Assembly: GCF_048773025.1 (NCBI RefSeq)
Contig: NC_133545.1
Coordinates: forward strand, 10,992,001 to 11,056,000
From: Camelus bactrianus
Taxonomy: Eukaryota; Chordata; Mammalia; Artiodactyla; Camelidae
Length of the DNA: 64,000 bases
Direction of reading: 5' to 3'
Part shown: piece by piece, positions 55,791-64,000 of the stretch
Numbering within the stretch: the stretch's first letter is position 1
Layout: every line of letters starts with the position of its first letter
Program-made: the position numbers and the translations under genes
The notes under the pieces: generated by a model
What the model saw: only the letters and a program-made list of their open reading frames with translations
Database searches by the model: none
Told to the model about the DNA's origin: nothing

Positions 55791-58009
55791 TGTGGGTGAT
55801 AACCAAGATTTTGTCTTTGCCCTGGTGTATGTAAGTCATGGGATGTGTTTAAATTAGAAACTGACTATTTATTTGCCTTTTGCACTGGTTTTATTTTGCT
55901 TTGTTTTCCTAGAAACACACACACACAAACCCAGCCCTAGATGATTTGGGATTTTGTATTTTAAGAGAAAAAAATAGTGATCATGGAGGAAATATTTTGA
56001 CTTTGAGAACATTCCAATGAAGAAAGTGGTACAAATCTTGCCAGGGTTAGGTGGAATTGTTGAAAAAGGACAGTGGTGGAGAACACAGAGGCAGGCTCTC
56101 TCCTCCTGCAGGTGGACTCCCAAGGGTTTTGGGGATGATTAATAACGAACTGAAGTTGTTTTTCCTTTGATAACCCCAGACAGCTTGCTCAAGGCAGACC
56201 AGACAGGCTTCTTTGTGCGGTTCCTGTCAATCAGTTTATCCCAGAACAAAGAAAACAATGCTCACTGTCCCCATACCGCCGGAGAATTTCTTCCTTTCTC
56301 TTCTAGCCTCTCTCTTTTGGAAATTCTCTTTTTGCTGTAGTTCATCGATAATAATAGACCGCCCACTCTCCCATCTGTGAGTAAACATGTGTGTAGGTAA
56401 ATGATTATATTTCTTCGGTTTTTCTCTGATGCCCAAGTAGGAGACAAAATATTCTAACCCTCTGCACTTAGTATGCTAAGAAGGAAAGTCCAGTCTGGAT
56501 TAACGGAGGATAACAAAATAAACAGAGAGATTTGGGAAAACAGAATCTGAGAAGGACTCAATTCCAGCAACTTATCTCGTATTTGCTACCTCTGACTCAA
56601 TTTACTTTCCATCCAGCTTTCTTTACATATTTACATTTGTTATTAAATTGCAAATAGTACATTGTATAGAGTGAATACAGACATTCTATTGAAATCTATT
56701 TCTTGACTTTCAAAGTCCAAAGGCAAACAAGCCCATCAAACACCACGGAGAAGAGATCCCTGATCCAGCTGCACGTGACACTGATGGGCAAAGCATTAAC
56801 GTCCTCAATGACTAGTTGATGTGCCCATGAGCTAAAAGTGACCAGTGCCTCTTCTAAGATGCCACCAGTGGAGGAAAATTTCACCCTGAGTGAATCTCCA
56901 TGGATATAAACCAGGTAAAACTATCTCAAGCCCAGACGGAAATGTTCTATAACTGAATACTTTGTATGAATTTTGTCCACACATAACTCATTAACGCCTC
57001 TCATAATAGCAGTTGATGTGTCTTACGGAGTTTCTGTCGATAGATAAGTTTCTACACAAAATCATAGAAATACAAGCAACCGCTCTAAATCACACTAAGG
57101 AAAGTATATTCCTCTGCTTTTAGGAACACCTGGCACTTTTTAGATTCAATCTACCAGAAAGACCAGCCTTGCCGGAGGGCTTGGCTTCCCATCTGTTCCC
57201 AAGGAGCCCCAGGGTGGTTGATTGACTGTGACTCACCTTGCGCCTTAGGCTGAACCCAGCAGGAGTTGATTTTGTGTGTGTCACCAGCTGCCAGGATGCC
57301 TCAGGGACTTGCGTTTCTTCCCAGAGGCCTGGAAAATTGGCCCTGTCTGCTGCTTCCAGGGGTCAGGATTTGGGGGAGAAGGTGGGGGACTGGCCACAAA
57401 ATGCCATCCCCAGTTCCCTGTTCTCTCTGTGCGTAACCACTGGTGCAGGGCTCTGCTGGTGGGCTCAGTCCTTAGCGGTTCCTCAAGGGAGAAGGTACGG
57501 TGCTCAGGGCCATCTGTCAGGGAGACAGATTCGCCAGCAAAACTTCAGGGGCCACCACGGCTACCACTCTCAGCAGACATTTCTCTCATTCCCCACAGCT
57601 GTCTTCCCAAGCCTGACGCCTCTTCCTGCTCGGGACGCTGTGACGAGTCCCCGGGATTGGCCGCAGGTGGGGTAAACATCGGTCTCACTTCGTTGTCCAA
57701 GTGCAATTATCTTAACAGCACCATTTTCACTCCCCACAGTGGATGATAAATCATATGGTCACCCTAAAAAAGATGAGATATACGTTTCCCCCTAATTTTG
57801 CATGTTCTCTCTATGGTGTTTTTGTCTTAGTAGCTCCAGCAAACCTTTTCTAGAGGAACTGGCGATTCCATAACATGAAGGAGGGTTACCTGACTCAGGG
57901 AGGTTGACTTACCATATATGGCCCTGTGACTGACTCTTCCTCTGAGCCGCACGGGGTCCCTGTGGTGCACTAACCCTACTTTGCATATCTTGGGGTGGGG
58001 TATCTTCTG
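55791..58009. other. Intergenic, no gene recognised
   Basis: AT-rich to about 57140, then GC-richer. The open frame pair at 57238-57746 has no recognisable domain. Confidence 0.4.
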
Positions 58010-58125
58010 AAGAAGGAAAGAAAGAAAGAGAGAGACAGAGAAGGAAGGAAGGAAGGAAGGAGAGAGAGAGAGAGAGAAAAAGAAATAAAGAAAGAAAAGG
58101 GGAGAGAGGGAGGGAGGGAGGAAAG
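58010..58125. repeat. Purine-rich microsatellite (GAAA/GGAA/GA)n
   Basis: About 115 bp of nearly pure A/G: GAAAGAAAGAAAGAGAGAGA, GGAAGGAAGGAAGG, AGAGAGAGAGAG, GGGAGGGAGGGAGG. Confidence 0.9.
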
Positions 58126-58489
58126 GTGTGTAACTTATAATGATACACTCATCTAACTAGAACACCAATACCAACTTACTTTTCTATTTGAATACTTGAA
58201 ATCCATCTGCCTTTTAGTAGGAAACCCCGTATCTCCCTACATCAGCCCTCCAGCCAACCCTCAGGTCTCAGCCTCTGGAAGTCAACCCTGTTTTCACACA
58301 TCAAGCTGACAGTGAGCAGTTCGTGCTGGTTGATGCCGCGGGATCCTCTGGGCATTCGCTCTTGCTCATTCTGTCCTGCTGTGGTGACCTTCTCGGTGGC
58401 CTGGCCCAAGAGCATGAGATTGTTAGGCAGTTAGATAGACATGAGCACTGGGCAGGGAGAGAGGAAGGGGAAAGGAGCAACCTAGAAAG

Positions 58490-59000
58490 TAACAGTATGC
58501 CTGCACTCAGGGTAAGGGACTCCAAAAACTGTAAATGAGGGCCAGCAAAGAAGCCAGCTAGGATCCAACGCTGCATCCGCGCAGTAGAGAGAAGGACCCG
58601 GCTTAACCGGACCCAATGCTCATTATAACGTAATTAACATTGCGGTTTGAGCCCCTCCACGTGGGTTTCTCTGTGTGCTTCACGGGTAAGAAGCTGCCCA
58701 AAACGGGATGGCGTGCCTGAGCACAAGGAACCTGAGCTGTCAGTCAGCCCGAGCGCTCAAACAACCTGAGCCATGAATCAATCAATCACGCACCGCCCTT
58801 AAGCCAGGATACAAAAGCAGGGAAAACCAAGGCGCGGCCCCACTTTTCCTCTCTTGGACTGACCCGCGCCCAGTCCTCGGGGGTGCACTATATTTCACTG
58901 CCTTTTTACTTTACTAATAAAATCTTGTTTATATCACACTTTGTCTCTCGTTAAAAATTCTTTTTTTTCGGGCGACTAAGAACCGAGGTAATTCTTATTT
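58490..59000 (+). mobile_element. Solo LTR fossil, class I (ERV1-like)
   Basis: TGCCTGCACTCAGGG start, a promoter-like ATACAAAAGCAGGG region, CTTTACTAATAAAATCTTG polyadenylation signal and TTGTCTCTCGTTAAAAATTC U5-like end. The best-preserved LTR in the window. No internal region seen. Ends approximate. Confidence 0.6.
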
Positions 59001-59606
59001 CCCTCCTCCCAGTAACAAGATCACATTCAAGAAGGCAACAATTGTTCCCCGAAGAACCTCCCTGTCCTGGCTGGCAGGGTCCCCAGGGGCTTCTGCCTCT
59101 GCTGTCTACTGTCCCAGAACATTCCTCTCCCACCCGTCCTCGGGCTCTGGTATTCAGCTCCTTCCCCTTCTGGAAAGTTCCCAGTTAAGTCTCCTGGGTA
59201 TCTTCATGTAAGTTCCTCCCCTCCCCTCCTCTCCTCTCTTCTCAGGTAAGCCAGTCTCCACTCAAAGATGAGGCATGTTTTACTAAATAGGAAATAACAA
59301 AAACAGAGACCCAAAGAGAATACAGAGGTTTCTGTGTAGGTTCCCTGGGTCTCTCATTGGACACATTGTCCCATCACTGGGACCCACAGTCACATTCTGT
59401 GGTGCCTGAAGACCTTTCCCGAATACCACAGCCCCAGATAGCCTGTGCAATATTTCCTCCTCTGCAAATTAAAGTTCATTTTGACCTCTGCTACTGGGAA
59501 GCAGCTGTAGCCCAGCCCACCCCCTTGCCCCTGCACCAGCACCCACCCTCCCCCCCGTGGGCAGGGCAGGGCTGCTGAGAGCCTGGGGAGCACAGAGAAG
59601 CTGCAG
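59001..59606. other. 3' flank of the 59.6k V gene, no gene recognised
   Basis: A pyrimidine tract, CCCCTCCCCTCCTCTCCTCT, lies at about 59218-59245. Confidence 0.4.
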
Positions 59607-59645
59607 AGTTTGTGGAAGGGCAGGAAGTGTCTCTGCAAGGCTGTG
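59607..59645 (-). promoter_or_regulatory. 23-RSS of the 59.6k V gene
   Basis: Heptamer CACAGCC at 59639-59645, 23-bp spacer, nonamer CCACAAACT at 59607-59615. Confidence 0.9.
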
Positions 59646-60097
59646 GTTACACTGCTGGCACAGAGGATCATGGCTGAGTCACCCGGCTGCACAGGCTGGA
59701 TCTTCAGAGTGAGGTACAAGCCATTAGGCATCTCAGCTGAGAAGTGATCCTTCAAAAAATCTGCCTTCTCTGAAGGCGCTTTGTTATAGAAGGAAAGCAG
59801 AAACTCCATCCCCTTTCCTGGGGTCTGTCGATACCAAGAGAGGTACAAATGACCAGGAATGGGGTCACACCTCAGAGTCACATTCTGTCCCATCGCTGTG
59901 ACATAGTGGCGAGGGCTCTGGCTGACTCCAAGTTCTGTGTGTCCTGTGGGAGGGGACAGAGGCCAGAAGGAGAATGAGGTAAAACTTTGGAACTGGTCCT
60001 AGATAAAGGGGATGGGATGGGAATGTCCCACACACTCCCGGGACTCACCCACTCCCAGGAGACCAAAGATCACCCAGCAGAAGAGCCTGCTGTGCAT
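59646..60097 (-). CDS. T-cell receptor beta variable gene, subgroup uncertain (TRBV7/TRBV2-like; intact)
   Basis: Leader exon 60049-60097 (MHSRLFCWVIFGLLGV, GTGAGT donor) and V exon 59646-59943 (298 bp) are in frame. FR1 [20 protein letters not shown] and Cys23 in LRCDPIPGH resemble TRBV7; FR2-CDR2 (LSWYRQTPGKGMEFLLSFYN, APSEKADF) resembles human TRBV2 (EFLVSFYN, SEKSEIF). Cys104 lies in SAMILCASSVT: the usual Tyr102 is Ile. It lies 5' of TRBV5, where human has TRBV3-1/4-1, but lacks the CASSQD ending of those subgroups. Two CRE-type decamers lie upstream. Clearly a TRBV; subgroup unresolved. Confidence 0.88.
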
Positions 60098-60170
60098 GGC
60101 AGGGTCCAGGCCAGGCTGAGGCCTCTCCCAGTGGGGCATCTAGTCCTTAGTAGCCGAAGGAAGGAGACCC

Positions 60171-60184
60171 TATGATGTCACAGT
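60171..60184 (-). promoter_or_regulatory. CRE-type decamer (proximal) of the 59.6k V gene
   Basis: TATGATGTCACAGT, about 75 bp upstream of the start codon. Confidence 0.75.
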
Positions 60185-60320
60185 CTTGGCAGCACCCACA
60201 GACTCAGGAGCACCCCCACAAGAGGGAGCAGGGAGCCCTACCTCCCTTTAGATGCTCCAAGGCAGCCCTGCCCCCCAACTCCACCCCCTCTGGTCTCCTA
60301 GGCCTTGGTTGGTGGTTTTC

Positions 60321-60334
60321 CGTGATGTCACTGT
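60321..60334 (-). promoter_or_regulatory. Second CRE-type decamer (distal) of the 59.6k V gene
   Basis: CGTGATGTCACTGT, closer to the consensus than the proximal copy and 150 bp further upstream. No other V gene here shows two such decamers. Confidence 0.7.
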
Positions 60335-61032
60335 CCCTGACAGTTTCCCAGCCCCAGGGGATGTTTCTTCCTCCCCCTTTTTACGCCTGGTACAAGGTGG
60401 ATTTGAACCCACTGGGCTGGGATATTCCTCTGACGGTTGCTCTTCTGCTATTAGCTGCCCTCCTCATTATACAGATTTTCCCTCTCTCCCCTTCCCTTCC
60501 AAGTACCCCTCTCAGTGACAGACTATACCCCCTTCAAGAGATCTCCTTCCTCCCCTGCTCAGTCAGGCAGGACATCACTCAAAACTTCATTTCCCCCAGT
60601 GTCTAAGCTTGCTGGAGTCCCTTTGCAAGAGGGGGTGGGGGTGGCGGTGGGGGTGGGAGGAAAACTGGAATGTTGCGGTCCCGTTCTGGACCAGTGCCCA
60701 TCATTACAAAGGCAGGACCATGATGCCAGCCAGGAGCCAGACACTGGGAAGGACGCGGAGATAAGGGATAAGCCATCCTTTGCCCCGTTTTGAAGGTACA
60801 GGGCTTGCCTGGGCTTAAAGCAAACACGTTGCTTGTGAAAACAACACAAGACATCCGGTGCAAGACAAAGGGAAATCAATTTGAAAATGATTTTAGTTTA
60901 GTATCTTTGGGAAGTCTACAACTGATGCTCCCAACTGATACACGGAAGGAGCCCCAGTGCCCTGCTTCGCTCCTCACCCGCTACTCACTCCCAGCCCCTC
61001 CCCCCACCACAGCCGCGGAGGTTCCAGTGGAG
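60335..61032. other. 5' flank of the 59.6k V gene, no gene
   Basis: G-rich simple stretch GGGGGTGGGGGTGGCGGTGG at about 60630-60658. No coding feature. Confidence 0.45.
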
Positions 61033-61054
61033 CCACAGCGCCTCCTTGTGGCCA
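61033..61054 (-). promoter_or_regulatory. Candidate CTCF site
   Basis: The minus strand reads GGCCACAAGGAGGCGCTGTGG, an excellent CTCF core (CCACAAGGAGGCGCTGTGG lies within it). About 940 bp upstream of the 59.6k V start. Confidence 0.75.
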
Positions 61055-62759
61055 AAGTGCACATTACCCAGATCGCAGGTCTTACCCATGAACCAGCAGC
61101 CCAGACCTGGGTCACTCATTCCACAGGTTGGGAGCGGCTGTGATGAATATGAAGCTCCAGGGAATTGTAAAGAGGAAAGAAGCACCTGAAACAATAAAAA
61201 TAGTTGGCAACAATATCATCCATCTGCTTACCTAGAACATTCAGTTCTTACTCAATAGAGACTGGCAATGTCTGGATTCTTAGGAATGCACAGAACATAA
61301 CCCTGCAGATACTACCTTGAAATCACGTGGAGGTTAGAGGCCAGCTTGATTGGTCCAACAGATACTCACTGAGCAACAGCTGGGAGCACGCATAAAGCTT
61401 CAGCATGATCGCCCACGGAATCCTATTGTGGTGGGGTGATTAAGGGCAGTCACAGACAACTGCTAGGGAATCCAATATGTCTTGTATGAAGTTTAAGACA
61501 TGATTCAATATTTCAGTATTTAAATCCCCTCATGAATATGATAGCATATTTCTTCAACGATTACAACACGGGAACTGAAATGAAACGATCCCCAAAGCCC
61601 TGTGCATTTCTAGAGTGTTAGAAACTGAACCGAGCCCATCAGTTCTGCAGATAGCTCTCCCATCCGGGACGAGCGAGGATGACCTGTCATGAGTCATTCC
61701 TGTCGCCCTATAAACTGCGTGTGCTTTTTGTCCACTTAGTTATTGGAATATCATCTATTTTCTTAAAATATACTGTTATGCCAGTATTGAGTTTTCATTC
61801 TAGAAAATTTGAAGACATGAATAAACATGGAAATGAAACGACCTATAATTACTGAACAATTTTTACCTTTTATTTACTGTTATATTAGATATTTACTACT
61901 AAGTTGGAATAAAAAGAATCTTTATAAATCTATGTTGAGAGTAGGGAGGGTAGTTACCCACGCGTTAAGTCAAAAGTCAGTAATTGAAATGTTTTATAAC
62001 CCAGGGATGTGCTGGGTCAGGAAGAAAATGTTAGTGTTTTTCTAATGTAAGACATTTTATCAGATTTTCTATGTGGCCCATAAAGCAAAAAAAAAATGAA
62101 AGGGTATATGGGTTAGAATTTAAGCAAAGGGGGGTGGCTCTTCTCCTCCTGAATAGGTGGCAGATATGATGGACCTTTAATCTGCTACAAAGATATTCCA
62201 TTCTTAGATAAGAACCTAAAATTAACCCTATTTAAAAGGCTAGCATTGAGAATATTAACATTGTTATGATCCCTGTTCCCTGGAGCAAGAAGACACAGGT
62301 CCATCCACAAAAAAACAGCAAAAATATGAATACATAAAATTGTATTGCATTATTGCCTCCCAATAAAAATTCCAAGGATTACAAAAAATAATGAAATTTA
62401 AAATAAAACCTTGAACCATGAGAATGAAAGTCTTGGTTGCCCTGAGAACATTAGCCAACATAAGCATTTCCCAAAGAAGTGAATGGCATGAAAGTTGAGT
62501 TTCAGTTATCTGAATTAGGGATGTGACTGAAGACAGAAAATGACTTAAGGACAGTCTGCATTGCAAGAAGGAATAGTGAAGAAGTGGAATGGTAAACAGG
62601 TCAGCAAACTCAAACATTGTCCATCTAAAATAGTAATAGTATATGTTATTTGACAATAAATAGAAAAGACAAAACTGATTCCAAGACAGCTGGGATTTGA
62701 GTTAGAGGACCCCCAAGAGTACATGTAGGGAAATTCCCTTTTTATTTTCTTGGTCAGTT
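61055..62759. other. Intergenic, no gene recognised
   Basis: AT-rich sequence with short open frames only. Confidence 0.4.
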
Positions 62760-62900
62760 TCTAAGTTGTGTCTGCACAGAGTGGGGCTCCAGAAGGTTCT
62801 GGAAGGCTATAGAACTGAGCAGAGACTTCAGAAGACACTCAGCTGGAAGACGCTGGCATTCAGCTCCACCTAGAGTGAGAGACATCGATGAATGTGCTGT
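62760..62900 (-). pseudogene. Degraded TRBV5-like fragment (FR3)
   Basis: The minus strand GTGGAGCTGAATGCCAGCGT then TTCCAGCTGAGTGTC translates VELNASVFQLSVF, matching SELNVSSLQLSDSALY of TRBV5; a stop follows and Cys104 sits in a decayed context (SLCSV). The 3' side (CCCACTCTGTGCAGACAC) resembles a decayed RSS flank. FR1, FR2 and leader cannot be recognised. Confidence 0.4.
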
Positions 62901-63039
62901 GATTCCCACAGAGACCCCGGAAGGGCCAAACACTAGGAATGATGACCACAAGCTAGGGTTCCCACGAGGATGGGCAAAACCGAAATAGATCCCAGCAAAT
63001 CCTCCATTCAGACCTGCCAGAATAAAGCCTAACGCTCTT

Positions 63040-63600
63040 TAGAAGAATATACCATAATCCAGAGCCCCTCCTCCGTATCATCCACAATGTCTCTCTTAAC
63101 CCCCTTCACAATCACTCATGTAGAATATTTTAAGGCATCTTCTCATTGTACATTCCACCTGGAATCCATCTCCCTTCTGATCCACACTGCTACCAGTGTT
63201 CTTGTACCAAAATAAGAATTTGATCATGTTATCTCACTTAAGGCAGGACCACTGGCTAGCTACTGCTTAGAGATTTGTGGCCAAAGTCCTTCCCATGCCT
63301 CAAAATATCCTCCATCATCTGGCTCCTGCCTGCTCTCCAGGAAGCTTCAAAGATGACACTCAGCAAGAATTGGGGAGAATGGCACATCATCCTTGTTGGT
63401 GGGAGGAAGTCTGCAGCCTACAAGCCGACCTCGGCGGGTGCCTCTGCATCACGCTTTCTTCCCAGTTTACAAGTCGCCATGGACTTTCATGCTTCTCCAA
63501 ATACTTTTCCATTAAATGGTGAATTCCTCGATAATCTGAATTTCCTCTCGGTCTTGGAAACTTGTGTCTTCACCACACCTTCCTTTGGGCTATTGCTGAT
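63040..63600 (+). mobile_element. L2 LINE 3' fragment
   Basis: TTGATCATGTTATCTCACTT, GTGGCCAAAGTCCTTCCCAT, CCATCATCTGGCTCCTGCCT and GCTCTCCAGGAAGCTTCA follow the L2 3' end consensus; 63430-63600 appears to continue it. Ancient. Confidence 0.65.
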
Positions 63601-63929
63601 CAAATACTAAGCAAATAGTGTGTTTTCAATCATAATGTTCTGTACAATATGTACCCATATGCACAACAGGGAAAGGCAGGGAATGGCTTCTTCCCTCAGT
63701 TAAGATCTTCAGGGCATGGGACAGGGCCCTTTCTTGTCTGTGGAGTCCTGAATATTTTGGTGAATTTAATGGCACCCCTTGCTCTAGCTGACAAGGAGAA
63801 TTTGGTAAGACTTCTGGGTGTATAAACGGGTGTGCTGGCAGGCTGTACTGCAGACTGAAACTCACAGGGGTGAACGGAGCCTCGGGTTGGGTGAACACGT
63901 TGTCCCACAGCTTCCTGACTAGGTCAGGG

Positions 63930-63968
63930 GGTTTGTGCACAGGGAGGCAGTGACTCTGCAGGGCTGTG
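63930..63968 (-). promoter_or_regulatory. 23-RSS of the V gene at the right edge
   Basis: Heptamer CACAGCC at 63962-63968, 23-bp spacer, nonamer GCACAAACC at 63930-63938. Confidence 0.9.
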
Positions 63969-64000
63969 TCCTAGCTGCTGGCACAGAAATACATGGCAGA
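63969..64000 (-). CDS. 3' tip of a TRBV gene, cut by the window edge
   Basis: Only the last 32 bp of the V exon are present: SAMYFCASS then TAG and GA before the heptamer. Cys104 is present. The stop is in the part of CDR3 normally trimmed during joining, so the gene may still be usable. The downstream frame DTALQSHCLPVHKPP resembles the flank of human TRBV3/TRBV4, and the position 5' of TRBV5 also fits those, but SAMYFCAS also occurs in human TRBV2. Whether the rest is open cannot be seen. Confidence 0.75.

Noticed and set aside
57238-57746. Two overlapping plus-strand frames of 145 and 156 codons
   Set aside because: GC-richer segment with chance open frames; no motif, no homologue recognised.
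58010-58125. Purine tract as a regulatory or structural element
   Set aside because: Best explained as an ordinary microsatellite.
1-64000. Trypsinogen, MOXD2 or other non-TCR genes known to neighbour TRB loci
   Set aside because: No serine-protease GDSGGP-type motif or other such coding sequence was seen; the window lies within the V array.
1-64000. CRISPR arrays, tRNA or rRNA genes, or a novel mobile system
   Set aside because: No regular spaced repeats, no cloverleaf-like or rRNA-like segments, and all large structure is explained by V genes and known repeat classes.

Overview
The window is an interior part of a mammalian T-cell receptor beta variable (TRBV) locus, with every V gene on the minus strand. 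Transcription and V-to-D-J-C order therefore run from high to low coordinates, and the D-J-C cluster would lie beyond base 1. The L1 3' ends (about 20826-21070, 47945-48165 and 32975-33375 on +, 17776-17950 on -) look like those of even-toed ungulates and whales. I saw no BovB/Bov-tA (ruminant) or PRE-1 (pig) SINEs, so a camelid is my best guess. That species call is inference.

Layout from right (5') to left (3'): the 3' tip of a V gene cut by the window edge (63969); a degraded TRBV5-like fragment (about 62.8k); a V gene of uncertain subgroup (59.6k); TRBV5 (54.7k); a TRBV9/TRBV5-type V (51.2k); a TRBV6-like pseudogene (48.7k); TRBV6 (47.3k); TRBV7 pseudogene (45.0k); a possible collapsed V relic (43.7k); an intact V in the position human TRBV8-1 would occupy (42.0k); TRBV5 (36.9k); TRBV6-like pseudogene (35.6k); a TRBV5/9-like relic (34.5k); TRBV7 (29.9k); TRBV5/9 pseudogene (26.3k); an orphan leader exon (23.3k); TRBV10 (21.8k); relic V pieces (18.4k); TRBV11 (16.5k); an isolated leader-like piece (12.9k); TRBV12 pseudogene (10.6k); and TRBV12 (0.2k). 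Ten complete V genes are open. Five pseudogenes are nearly full length, and up to six further relics remain. The order 6-7-8-5-6-7-5-10-11-12 matches the human order 6, 7-2, 8-1, 5-2, 6-4, 7-3, 5-3, 10-1, 11-1, 12-1.

Each intact gene has the standard TRBV layout: a leader exon of 46-49 bp ending at a GT donor, a short intron, a V exon of 294-298 bp with Cys23, Trp41 and Cys104, and a 3' recombination signal with a 23-bp spacer (about 24 bp at TRBV10). Most have a CRE-type decamer (core TGACGTCA or TGATGTCA) about 75-130 bp upstream of the start codon. Several sites matching the CTCF core lie roughly 0.5-3 kb upstream of V genes, and all point the same way, toward the D-J-C end. Together these elements would make the V segments transcribable, bring them to the recombination centre, and allow RAG-mediated joining to D-J.

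Between genes lie old L1, L2 and MIR copies, a MER2-type Tigger element, a hAT-type element, several solo LTR fossils, microsatellites, a pair of inverted repeats (8.7k/10.1k) and a pair of direct repeats (40.4k/41.2k). I found no non-TCR host gene, structural RNA gene, CRISPR array or new mobile system.
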